The notes under the pieces: model-generated
Seen by the model: the letters and a program-made list of their open reading frames with translations, nothing else
What the model was told of the DNA's origin: nothing
The model's database searches: none
Translations under genes and position numbers: made by a program
From: an uncultured Collinsella sp.
Lineage (GTDB): Bacteria > Actinomycetota > Coriobacteriia > Coriobacteriales > Coriobacteriaceae
Assembly (NCBI GenBank): GCA_900549345.1
Contig: UROC01000091.1
Span: forward strand, 1 to 6,722
Direction: 5' to 3'
Length of the DNA: 6,722 bases
Part shown: positions 1 through 6,722 of the stretch, one piece after another
Layout of the letters: every line of letters starts with the position of its first letter
How positions within the stretch are numbered: the stretch's first letter is position 1

Positions 1-1391
1 CCCGCCTCGAGCGGGCGGGCGTTGAGCGCGTCGGCATGGCGCTCGCGAATCGAGGCATGGGCCCCCTGGCGGGCGGCGCGGTCGGCAGAATCCGCCGCCG
101 CCACACGTACACGGTCGCCGATAACGCCGGCGTTTTCGGGGGCGGCAGTCAGCGACTCCTCAAAGGTAATGCCCGCATCGCCAAAGGTGAGCTCCATCGA
201 CTCGCGCGCACCGCGGTCGGGAATGGCAAACACGCAAGCGTAGCGCTTGCCCACAACCTCCTGAATGCGCGTCATAAATCGATTGTCCGAGCCCGCAATG
301 GCCGGCTGCTCAATCTTGAGCTCGGCCGTAACCGCGCCGCCGGCACGAATCAGGCTCACGTAGTTCAGACGCTGCTGAGCACCAAAGTCGAGCTGCTGGG
401 CACGCACGTACAGGCCGTCCAGACGGTCAATCCCCGCCTCGTCGGCACGGGCTTCGATATCCTCGTAGGCACGTAGGCAGTCGTCGAACAGCGAGCGCGG
501 CTCGGACAGGACCACAAGTGCCTTGCCGCTCACGTGCGCCAACGGGCTCACGGTCTGGCCGTACATCACCGGCAAAAAGCGGTCGAGCTCGGGCGTGACG
601 ATGCGCGCGTCCACCATCTCGAGCAGCGCCGCCAGCTTGCTGTCGTCCTGGCTGGCGCGGTAGAGCGCCACATGCATGTTGTGGACTGCCTCGTCGGTGA
701 GCGCCAGCTCGCGGCAGGGGAAGATCTCAATGCTGTCCTCGTTGCCGATGGTTTGGCCCGTGGAACTCACCATGCGACGGATGCGGTCGATCTCGTCGCC
801 AAAGAACTCAATGCGCACGGGTGCCTTCTCCTGCGCGGGAAACACCTCGACGGTGTCGCCGTGCACGCGGAACAGGCCGGGCGCGTCGGCGGCACCGGCA
901 TTGGCGTAGCCCATGCCCACCAGGCGCTGCGGCACCTCGTCGAAGGGAATCTCCTCGCCCACCGTAAAAGTAGTGGACTCCCAATAGCGGCTCTCGACCG
1001 GCGGCACGCAACGCAGCAGTGCGCGAGCGGAGGCGACCATGATGCAGTTGTCCCCGCGCACGATGCGCCCGAGCGCCTCGCAGCGCTGGGCTACCACGGC
1101 GTCGTCGGGCGCCTGCTCGCGCCAAGGGTAGTCCTTGCGCTCGGGAAAGCGGCACACGTGCGCCAGGCCCACATAGGCGGCCAGACTGCGTGCGGCGCGA
1201 TCGGCCGCATCCTCGCCACTCACAATGTAGACCGTGGGGCGCGGGCGACGCGCAAACTGGGCTGCCGCCATAAGCGTGCGACCCGACTGCGACACGGCCA
1301 GCGTCACGTCCTCGCCGGCATCGAGCCCGGCCTCGACGGTCTGCAGTGCCTCGGCAGTGTAGAGCTGCGCGGCTATACGGTGAATGAGCAT
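1..1391 (-). CDS. mfd: Mfd, transcription-repair coupling factor (N-terminal part, runs off left edge)
   Basis: Mfd removes RNA polymerase stalled at DNA lesions and recruits UvrA to start nucleotide excision repair in the cytoplasm. Only the first 463 codons are visible, out of roughly 1,100-1,200 in the family. They match the UvrB-like N-terminal module: a degenerate nucleotide-binding loop near residues 31-40 (VSQSGRTL, lacking the GKT lysine expected in UvrB), then the UvrA-binding homology region at about 155-225 with GLFRVHGDTVEVFP and VRIEFFGDEIDRIR. The rest, to about residue 460, fits domains 1b and 3. The RNA polymerase-binding domain and the RecG-like translocase motor should lie outside the window. 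The ATG at 1391 has GGAGGAA five bases upstream, and an in-frame TGA at 1452-1454 limits any extension. UvrB was considered, but the missing Walker A motif argues for Mfd. The 157-bp gap from nth suggests its own promoter, although none is clear. Confidence 0.93.
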   Translation of the reverse strand, partial: MLIHRIAAQLYTAEALQTVEAGLDAGEDVTLAVSQSGRTLMAAAQFARRPRPTVYIVSGEDAADRAARSLAAYVGLAHVCRFPERKDYPWREQAPDDAVVAQRCEALGRIVRGDNCIMVASARALLRCVPPVESRYWESTTFTVGEEIPFDEVPQRLVGMGYANAGAADAPGLFRVHGDTVEVFPAQEKAPVRIEFFGDEIDRIRRMVSSTGQTIGNEDSIEIFPCRELALTDEAVHNMHVALYRASQDDSKLAALLEMVDARIVTPELDRFLPVMYGQTVSPLAHVSGKALVVLSEPRSLFDDCLRAYEDIEARADEAGIDRLDGLYVRAQQLDFGAQQRLNYVSLIRAGGAVTAELKIEQPAIAGSDNRFMTRIQEVVGKRYACVFAIPDRGARESMELTFGDAGITFEESLTAAPENAGVIGDRVRVAAADSADRAARQGAHASIRERHADALNARPLEA

Positions 1392-1395
1392 GCTG

Positions 1396-1402
1396 TTCCT
1401 CC
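1396..1402 (-). promoter_or_regulatory. Ribosome binding site of mfd
   Basis: The minus strand reads GGAGGAA, then ACAGC, then ATG. This near-perfect Shine-Dalgarno with five-base spacing fixes the mfd start at 1391. Confidence 0.85.
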
Positions 1403-1518
1403 GGCATTGCAACGCCAAAAGCCCGCCGGGGCAAGCTCGGCAGGTCGTACGTCAAATACATTGTCTGTCATGGTAGCGCATGGAGAGGACTCCGGCTCAA
1501 GGGCAAACCTAGCCCCGC

Positions 1519-1543
1519 AAAAAACGCCAGACGAAGATGCGTT
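1519..1543 (-). terminator. Weak candidate terminator after nth
   Basis: Shortly after the nth stop the minus strand shows AACGC, an 11-base loop, GCGTT and then a run of T (six T in total). The five-bp stem is short, so this may only partly stop transcription into mfd. Confidence 0.3.
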
Positions 1544-1548
1544 CCGCT

Positions 1549-2214
1549 CTACCCCGCTACGCGCACGCTGGGGCACAAATCTGCCAGCGGGCACTCGTCA
1601 CACTTGGGTTTGCGGGCGTCGCAGATCTCGCGACCAAAGGTGATCCACTGATGGTTGACCGACTCCCAATACTCGTGCGGCAGAATCTTGAGCAGATCCC
1701 GCTCGGTCTTGAGCGGCTCCTTGGCATGCGTCTTGGGACTCAGCATTAGGCGATGCGCGATGCGGTTGACGTGCGTATCGACCGCAATGCCCTCGACAAT
1801 GCCAAACCCCACGTTGAGCACGATGTTCGCCGTCTTGCGCCCCACGCCCGGCAGCTTGACGAGCTCCTTCATGTCGGCCGGCACCTCGCCGCCATAGTCG
1901 GCGACGATCATCTGCGCGGCCTCGACGGCATGCTTGGCTTTGCTCTTGTAGAAGCCGAGTGACTTGATGGTGTCCGCCACGTCAGCCACGCTCGCCCCGG
2001 CCATGGCCTCGGGCGTGGGCCACTGGGCAAACAGCCGCGGCGTCACCTTGTTGACCTGCATATCGGTCGTTTGCGCCGAAAGCAGCACCGCGATCAGCAG
2101 GCGGAAGGGATTCTCGTGGTCCAAAAAGCACTCGACCGGGCCATAGCGACGGTTGAGGCGCTCACACACCTCGATGGCGCGCTCGCGCTTGGCGGCATTG
2201 GTCTCGCGTGGCAT
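1549..2214 (-). CDS. nth: Endonuclease III (DNA glycosylase/AP lyase)
   Basis: Nth starts base excision repair in the cytoplasm by removing oxidised pyrimidines and cutting the DNA at the abasic site. The 221-residue product is close to the usual length (about 210). It shows SAQTTD (46-51), the helix-hairpin-helix LPGVGRKTA (121-129) with the catalytic lysine at 127, and VDTHV with the catalytic aspartate at 146. The C-terminal 4Fe-4S loop has cysteines at 198, 205, 208 and 214 in the C-x6-C-x2-C-x5-C pattern. All key residues are present, so the enzyme should be active. MutY is unlikely, because its C-terminal domain is absent and the lysine is present. The ATG at 2214 is chosen because GAGGAG lies five bases upstream; a GTG at 2238 has no such site. 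The gene begins 63 nt after the ABC transporter stop with no terminator between them, so co-transcription is plausible. Confidence 0.96.
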   Translation of the reverse strand: MPRETNAAKRERAIEVCERLNRRYGPVECFLDHENPFRLLIAVLLSAQTTDMQVNKVTPRLFAQWPTPEAMAGASVADVADTIKSLGFYKSKAKHAVEAAQMIVADYGGEVPADMKELVKLPGVGRKTANIVLNVGFGIVEGIAVDTHVNRIAHRLMLSPKTHAKEPLKTERDLLKILPHEYWESVNHQWITFGREICDARKPKCDECPLADLCPSVRVAG

Positions 2215-2219
2215 AACGA

Positions 2220-2225
2220 CTCCTC
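2220..2225 (-). promoter_or_regulatory. Ribosome binding site of nth
   Basis: The minus strand reads GAGGAG, TCGTT, ATG. This decides the 2214 start over the upstream GTG at 2238. Confidence 0.8.
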
Positions 2226-2277
2226 GGCTCAACGGCACAATAAACTTATGAGCACAATTGTCCCACGTATAGGGTCG

Positions 2278-4080
<1,803 letters not shown>

Positions 4081-4083
4081 GGG

Positions 4084-4091
4084 CTTCCTTT
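4084..4091 (-). promoter_or_regulatory. Ribosome binding site of the ABC exporter
   Basis: The minus strand reads AAAGGAAG three bases before ATG, with the AGGA core five bases away. It supports the 4080 start. Its 5' side overlaps one arm of a possible leader hairpin (4089-4110). Confidence 0.7.
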
Positions 4092-4158
4092 CGCATCTGA
4101 TAGGGCGAAACGCCATTGTTGCACATTGAAGCGCACTTCAGGCAAGCGCGATGCGAAA
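4089..4158 (-). promoter_or_regulatory. ABC exporter leader with competing inverted repeats
   Basis: Several short inverted repeats share the same bases. TTTCGC pairs with GCGAAA (4105-4110 with 4089-4094), placing a stem against the ribosome binding site. GGCG-TTT-CGCC (4104-4114) would use part of the same arm. TTTCGCATC just after the rmuC terminator stem (4150-4158) is the exact 9-bp complement of GATGCGAAA beside the ribosome binding site (4089-4097). An imperfect palindrome of 14 bp, TGAAGTGCGCTTCA, lies at 4127-4140 and could be an operator. The sequence shows the repeats; any regulatory role is inference. Confidence 0.3.
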
Positions 4159-4186
4159 AGCGCCCGCGCCGTGCTTGCGCCGGCGC
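4156..4186 (-). terminator. Intrinsic terminator of rmuC
   Basis: On the minus strand, beginning 17 bases after the rmuC stop: GCGCCGGCGC, loop AAGCACG, GCGCGGGCGC, then TTTT. The ten-position stem has one G-G mismatch. It separates rmuC from the ABC exporter. Confidence 0.72.
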
Positions 4187-4203
4187 CCCGCCGTCAGGTG
4201 CGG

Positions 4204-5559
4204 CTAGTCCTCGTCTTCTTGCCCTGCAAGCAGGCCCGCAGACGTGAGCCCCAAGACCTCGTCGGCCTCCTCGGCATCTTCCAGCGCGTCGATATCCTTG
4301 AGTTTGCGCTCCATAACGTTGGTGCGCGTGGTGATGATGCCCTCGACCGTCTTTCCCGCGGTCTCGATCTGCTGCTGAGCGCGGCGCAGCGCCGCCTGAT
4401 AGCGCGGCAGCTCGGCCTTGACGGCGGAAAGCACACGCAGCACGTCGTCGGTGCGTTTTTGCAACTTAAACGTCTGGTAGCTCATCTGCAGGCTGTTGAG
4501 GATGGCGGCCATGGTGCTGGGACCGGCTACGTTGACGTGATAGTCGCGGCCCAGGGTCTCGATAAGCCCGGGGCGGCTGACGATCTCGGCGTACAGTCCC
4601 TCAAACGGCACGAACATGATGCCAAAGTTGGTCGTTGCCGGCACACTCAGGTACTTTTCGCAAATGTCTTTAGCCTCGCGCTTGACCATGGTGTCGAGCG
4701 TCTTGCGCGCGGCGGCGACGGCCTCCGCGTCGCCCGACTCCTGGGCATCGAGCAGATGCTCATACGCATCGCCCGGGAATTTGGAGTCGATTGGCAGCAG
4801 CACGGGGTCTCCCTCGTCTACCGGCAGCTTGACGGCAAACTCAACGCGCTCCGAGGCGCCGGGCTTGGTGGCGACGTTTTCCAGATACTGGTCGGGTGTG
4901 AGGATGTCCGCCAGGATCGCGCCCAGCTGCACCTCGCCCAAAATACCACGCGCCTTCACGTTGCCCAGCACACGTTTAAGGTCGCCCACGCCGGTGGCGA
5001 TAGATTGCATATCGCCCAGGCCCTTATACACGGCCTCGAGCTGGTCGCTCACCTGCTTAAACGATGCCGACAGACGGTCGTTGAGCGTGCGGGAGAGCTT
5101 CTCGTCCACCGTCGCGCGCATCTGATCGAGCTGCACGTTGTTGTCCTTGCGGATGGCGCCCAGCTGGGCATCGACCGTCTCGCGCACCTTGTCCAGGCGC
5201 TGCTCGATGCCCTCGCGGTTGGCGCCGAGCTGTTGGGTCGTCTCGCGGCGCAGGTCATCCATACGGTCACCAGCTTGCGAGAACTCGCGTGCGATGGCCA
5301 GGTAACGTTGCTGCTCCACGGCCGCATCGGTCGTCTGCTGCTGCGCGATGGCATTGGCCGTGCGGCGGGTTTCAGCCAGCGCGACGTTCAGGGCATCGAG
5401 CGCGTTGTTGGCCTGCTCGAGTGCTGCCAGCGTTTCCGCGCTACTGTCGCCACGCTCCCGCAACTCGGCACGCAGGCTCTTGAGCTGGATGGCGCAAGCC
5501 ACAGCAACCCCCACCGCCACCAAGGCGATCACAACAAGCACAATATCAATAGCAGACAT
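4204..5559 (-). CDS. rmuC: DNA recombination protein RmuC family
   Basis: RmuC family proteins have a predicted nuclease-like core. E. coli rmuC was found because its loss raises inversion at short inverted repeats, so it is thought to limit recombination; the biochemical activity is unsettled. The 451-residue product has an N-terminal membrane anchor (about 3-26), a long charged coiled coil (about 27-185), and the conserved core from about 190 to 410. That core contains VLGNVKARGILGEVQLG (197-213), LPIDSKFP (255-262), the IMFVPFEGLYAEI block (314-326) and GPSTMAAILNSLQM (346-359). The tail is acidic. The layout suggests an inner-membrane protein with its core in the cytoplasm. The ATG at 5559 has GGCGGAG three bases upstream; the TTG at 5592 lacks a site and would add residues before the anchor. 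A TATAAG at 5660-5665 in the 124-bp upstream gap could be a -10 box, but no good -35 matches it. A terminator follows the gene. Confidence 0.93.
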   Translation of the reverse strand: MSAIDIVLVVIALVAVGVAVACAIQLKSLRAELRERGDSSAETLAALEQANNALDALNVALAETRRTANAIAQQQTTDAAVEQQRYLAIAREFSQAGDRMDDLRRETTQQLGANREGIEQRLDKVRETVDAQLGAIRKDNNVQLDQMRATVDEKLSRTLNDRLSASFKQVSDQLEAVYKGLGDMQSIATGVGDLKRVLGNVKARGILGEVQLGAILADILTPDQYLENVATKPGASERVEFAVKLPVDEGDPVLLPIDSKFPGDAYEHLLDAQESGDAEAVAAARKTLDTMVKREAKDICEKYLSVPATTNFGIMFVPFEGLYAEIVSRPGLIETLGRDYHVNVAGPSTMAAILNSLQMSYQTFKLQKRTDDVLRVLSAVKAELPRYQAALRRAQQQIETAGKTVEGIITTRTNVMERKLKDIDALEDAEEADEVLGLTSAGLLAGQEDED

Positions 5560-5683
5560 AAACTCCGCCCAACAAACCCAATCGAGCACCAATCAAAACC
5601 GCGATCAATCTTACCCCGCCATACACACGGATCACTCACTGCCTTGCAGACAAATTTCTCTTATAGCCGCGGGCGTTAAAACG

Positions 5684-6118
5684 CTAGCTCTCCCAGCCGG
5701 CGCGGATGGTTGTTATGACGTCACCTAGGCGCTGGCCCAGGGCCGCTAGATGTTGAAGCACCTCGTTGGGCGATGCGCCGTTGAGGATGCACGTGAGGGC
5801 ATACGACGCCAGAAAGATGGCCGCAAGCCCCAACGGGATGAGCACGATCATCGCCAATGTGCGCAGGCGCTGGCCCAAACGGCGGCGGCGCGCGCGGCGT
5901 TTGTCGAACGCGAGCTCCTGCGCATATGAATCTTGCTGTACGGAATAGGCCTCTGGCGCCGATTCACACCCGGGCACAGCCGCAGGTACAGCAGCGGGCA
6001 CGACGTTTTGCACGGGCGCCTGGTTGGCAACCCCTTGCATTTGCATCTCCATGAGTCGTTGCTGCTGACGCAGCATGCGCTCAGCTTGTTGCTGCGGAGT
6101 CTCAAGAAACAGATCCAT
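5684..6118 (-). CDS. Small single-pass membrane protein of unknown function
   Basis: I do not recognise this 144-residue protein. It begins with a glutamine- and methionine-rich, probably helical or coiled segment (about 8-28, QQQ repeats), then an Ala/Pro/Val-rich linker (AAVPAAVP, about 42-49). A strongly basic patch (about 73-86, KRRARRRR) precedes one hydrophobic helix (about 87-112), followed by a short amphipathic tail of about 30 residues. The basic patch on the N-terminal side predicts a cytoplasmic N-terminus and outside C-terminus. The ATG at 6118 has GGAGG five bases upstream, whereas a TTG at 6130 lies within that site. The next gene is rmuC, 124 bp downstream, with no clear terminator between them, so read-through is possible. 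The gene is well supported as coding by its start site and length, but its role is open. Confidence 0.78.
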   Translation of the reverse strand: MDLFLETPQQQAERMLRQQQRLMEMQMQGVANQAPVQNVVPAAVPAAVPGCESAPEAYSVQQDSYAQELAFDKRRARRRRLGQRLRTLAMIVLIPLGLAAIFLASYALTCILNGASPNEVLQHLAALGQRLGDVITTIRAGWES

Positions 6119-6123
6119 GTTGG

Positions 6124-6128
6124 CCTCC
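6124..6128 (-). promoter_or_regulatory. Ribosome binding site of the small membrane protein
   Basis: The minus strand reads GGAGG, CCAAC, ATG. It fixes the start at 6118 and argues against the TTG at 6130. Confidence 0.8.
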
Positions 6129-6222
6129 AAAATCGGGGCATTCGACGCTTACGGCCAGCATCCCGCACCGCCATGACCGCGGCAACGCAATCGCCGGCAA
6201 TAGCCACAAAGTTTCTTTTGCT

Positions 6223-6348
6223 CAAAAGCTGTCGAAAAGCTCAACAACTCCCCTACCAGCACTTTCTCTGAGCTTTTTTCGCCAGCAATCTTTTGGCCTT
6301 CCACCCTTACGCCAGCTGACCAAAATCTAACCAAAAGCTTGACGAAAA
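6223..6348 (+). repeat. Short imperfect direct repeat, two copies about 109 bp apart
   Basis: CAAAAGCTGTCGAAAA (6223-6238) recurs as CAAAAGCTTGACGAAAA (6332-6348), differing by one substitution and one inserted base. Both sit upstream of the small membrane protein gene. They could be protein-binding sites or remnants of a repeated intergenic module; the sequence does not decide. Confidence 0.6.
6235..6279 (+). terminator. Hairpin with T-run, terminator-like on the plus strand
   Basis: AAAAGCTCA (6235-6243) and TGAGCTTTTTT (6269-6279) form a perfect 9-bp stem around a 25-base loop, ending in six T on the plus strand. No plus-strand gene precedes it, and the loop is long. It may instead be a bidirectional structure or a binding site. 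Confidence 0.3.
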
Positions 6349-6371
6349 TTGTGGAGACCGGGACCTCAAGT

Positions 6372-6630
6372 AAAACGTGACAGCCCCAAGCGAAGCAGCC
6401 TGGACAGTTAGTTCAGATATGTATAAATCAGACCCCCCACAGAAGGGCCGACACGCTCCGTTTGCTGCATTTTGGTCCCCCATAACGGACATCAAAGACC
6501 CAAAGTCAGGCGTAACAGGCATCCAAATGACGCCCAACAGACCTCCAAGGACCCAAAAGACAGCCATCGAGCGATTGGAAAATACGAATCTGAACTAACT
6601 GTCCGCCCCCACACAAAACGTGCCGCCCCA
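6372..6630 (+). repeat. Direct repeats flanking the inverted-repeat unit
   Basis: AAAACGTGACAGCCCCA (6372-6388) and AAAACGTGCCGCCCCA (6615-6630) have the same orientation and differ by one base plus one indel. The left copy ends 13 bases before the left inverted repeat, and the right copy starts 10 bases after the right one. The right copy is also half of the 6620-6643 terminator stem, while the left copy has no matching second arm. They are too far from the inverted repeats for a classical target-site duplication. Confidence 0.6.
6402..6604. repeat. 203-bp unit bounded by perfect 17-bp inverted repeats (MITE-like candidate)
   Basis: GGACAGTTAGTTCAGAT (6402-6418) is the exact reverse complement of 6588-6604. 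After two mismatches the pairing resumes for four bases, giving arms of 23 bp at 6402-6424 and 6582-6604. The 157-bp interior is less GC-rich than the neighbouring genes and encodes no recognisable transposase or recombinase. A 59-codon plus-strand frame (ATG 6419, TAA 6596-6598) fills the space between the arms almost exactly but has no ribosome binding site. A minus-strand frame also crosses the unit. No clean target-site duplication is seen at the edges. The arms are plainly visible; a mobile origin is inference. Alternatives are an invertible segment, a recombination site pair, or a long-range RNA hairpin. Confidence 0.7.
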
Positions 6631-6643
6631 TAGGGGGCGGCAC
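6615..6643 (-). terminator. Strong intrinsic terminator of a gene beyond the right edge
   Basis: GTGCCGCCCC (6620-6629), loop of four, GGGGCGGCAC (6634-6643): a perfect 10-bp GC-rich stem. On the minus strand it is followed by GTTTTG, so it most likely ends a minus-strand transcript entering from the right. It also isolates the small membrane protein gene from upstream transcription. Confidence 0.75.
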
Positions 6644-6722
6644 ACAAACTTTAATATCAGCTTTTCTGTAGCGAGCACGCGACGACCCAACGCCGGGGCG
6701 CGGGGCGGGGAGATACCTTTCC
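6644..6722 (-). other. Window edge, possibly the last codons of a minus-strand gene
   Basis: If a minus-strand gene ends here, the best-fitting frame is 21 codons closed by TGA at 6657-6659, reading ...PRRWVVACSLQKS, 13 bases before the terminator stem. The other two frames run through the terminator. The piece is too short to identify, and it could equally be non-coding. Confidence 0.3.

Larger units (their letters stand above)
1392..1548 (-). other. nth-mfd intergenic region and mfd leader
   Basis: This 157-bp gap separates the nth stop from the mfd start. Just upstream of the mfd ribosome binding site (1417-1432) the minus strand carries GCCCCGGCGGGC followed by TTTT, a short GC-rich hairpin with a U-run that could act as a weak terminator or attenuator. 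A 32-residue open frame (ATG at 1471, stop at 1373) overlaps the first codons of mfd in another frame but has no Shine-Dalgarno. I see no convincing -35/-10 pair. How mfd is transcribed cannot be decided from sequence alone. Confidence 0.35.
6131..6401 (-). other. Repeat-bearing intergenic region upstream of the small membrane protein gene
   Basis: About 270 bp without a convincing gene, visibly more AT-rich than the flanking genes. Open frames cross it on the minus strand, but none has a ribosome binding site or gene-like third-position GC. It carries two near-copies of a CAAAAGCT..CGAAAA motif (6223-6238 and 6332-6348), a 9-bp inverted repeat ending in a T-run (6235-6279), and the hairpin CTTTTGCTCAAAAG (6215-6228). 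The promoter of the downstream gene should lie here. A TTGAGC (minus strand, near 6220-6225) with CTATTG 16 bases later is a weak candidate only. Confidence 0.5.

Noticed and set aside
1..1391. UvrB instead of Mfd
   Set aside because: The homology module is shared, but the N-terminus lacks the UvrB Walker A and adjoining motifs, having only a degenerate VSQSGRTL.
808..1461. 217-codon minus-strand open frame overlapping mfd
   Set aside because: Same strand but another frame; Arg/Ala/Gly-rich with no ribosome binding site, while the overlapping frame matches Mfd.
534..1643. 369-codon plus-strand open frame
   Set aside because: Antisense shadow of mfd and the nth end; no recognisable domain, and the minus-strand reading is clearly Mfd.
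5848..6225. 125-codon minus-strand frame overlapping the small membrane protein gene
   Set aside because: It would need a TTG start without a ribosome binding site and overlaps a frame with a perfect site.
6307..6567. 86-codon minus-strand frame through the 203-bp unit
   Set aside because: No ribosome binding site or gene-like codon bias, and it crosses an inverted-repeat arm. It is treated as part of the repeat, though it is worth a look if the unit proves widespread.
6402..6604. Classical target-site duplication at the inverted-repeat ends
   Set aside because: The bases next to the arms (AGCAGCCT on the left, GCCCCCAC on the right) do not form a convincing duplication.

Overview
The window looks like chromosomal DNA from a high-GC actinobacterium. 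The base composition, the strong GGAGG-type ribosome binding sites and the protein sequences make me think of a gut Coriobacteriia member, most likely Collinsella; this is an impression from familiarity, not a database result. All five well-supported genes lie on the minus strand, so the window reads from right to left. No rRNA, tRNA, CRISPR array or complete insertion sequence was seen.

In transcription order: (1) at the right edge, a strong 10-bp hairpin with a U-tract (about 6615-6643) looks like the terminator of a minus-strand gene that lies almost entirely outside the window. (2) A gene-poor, visibly AT-richer stretch of nearly 500 bp follows (6131-6614). It holds a 203-bp unit bounded by perfect 17-bp inverted repeats (6402-6418 and 6588-6604), similar 16-17-bp direct repeats just outside that unit, and a second set of short A/T-rich repeats. 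(3) A small unrecognised single-pass membrane protein of 144 residues (5684-6118). (4) rmuC (4204-5559), a membrane-anchored coiled-coil protein of the DNA recombination RmuC family, closed by a good intrinsic terminator (4156-4186). (5) A 600-residue half-size type I ABC exporter (2278-4080), preceded by a leader with competing hairpins. (6) nth, endonuclease III with intact catalytic residues and iron-sulphur cysteines (1549-2214), only 63 nt after the transporter and possibly co-transcribed with it. (7) The N-terminal 463 residues of Mfd, the transcription-repair coupling factor (1-1391), which runs off the left edge.

Three of the five genes (mfd, nth, rmuC) concern DNA damage or DNA-end processing, so the region is a loose genome-maintenance neighbourhood with an ABC exporter inserted in it. 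The genes are ordinary core genes. The least explained part is the repeat-rich interval at 6223-6643: the 203-bp inverted-repeat unit could be a small non-autonomous mobile element (MITE-like) or, less likely, an invertible segment upstream of the small membrane protein gene.
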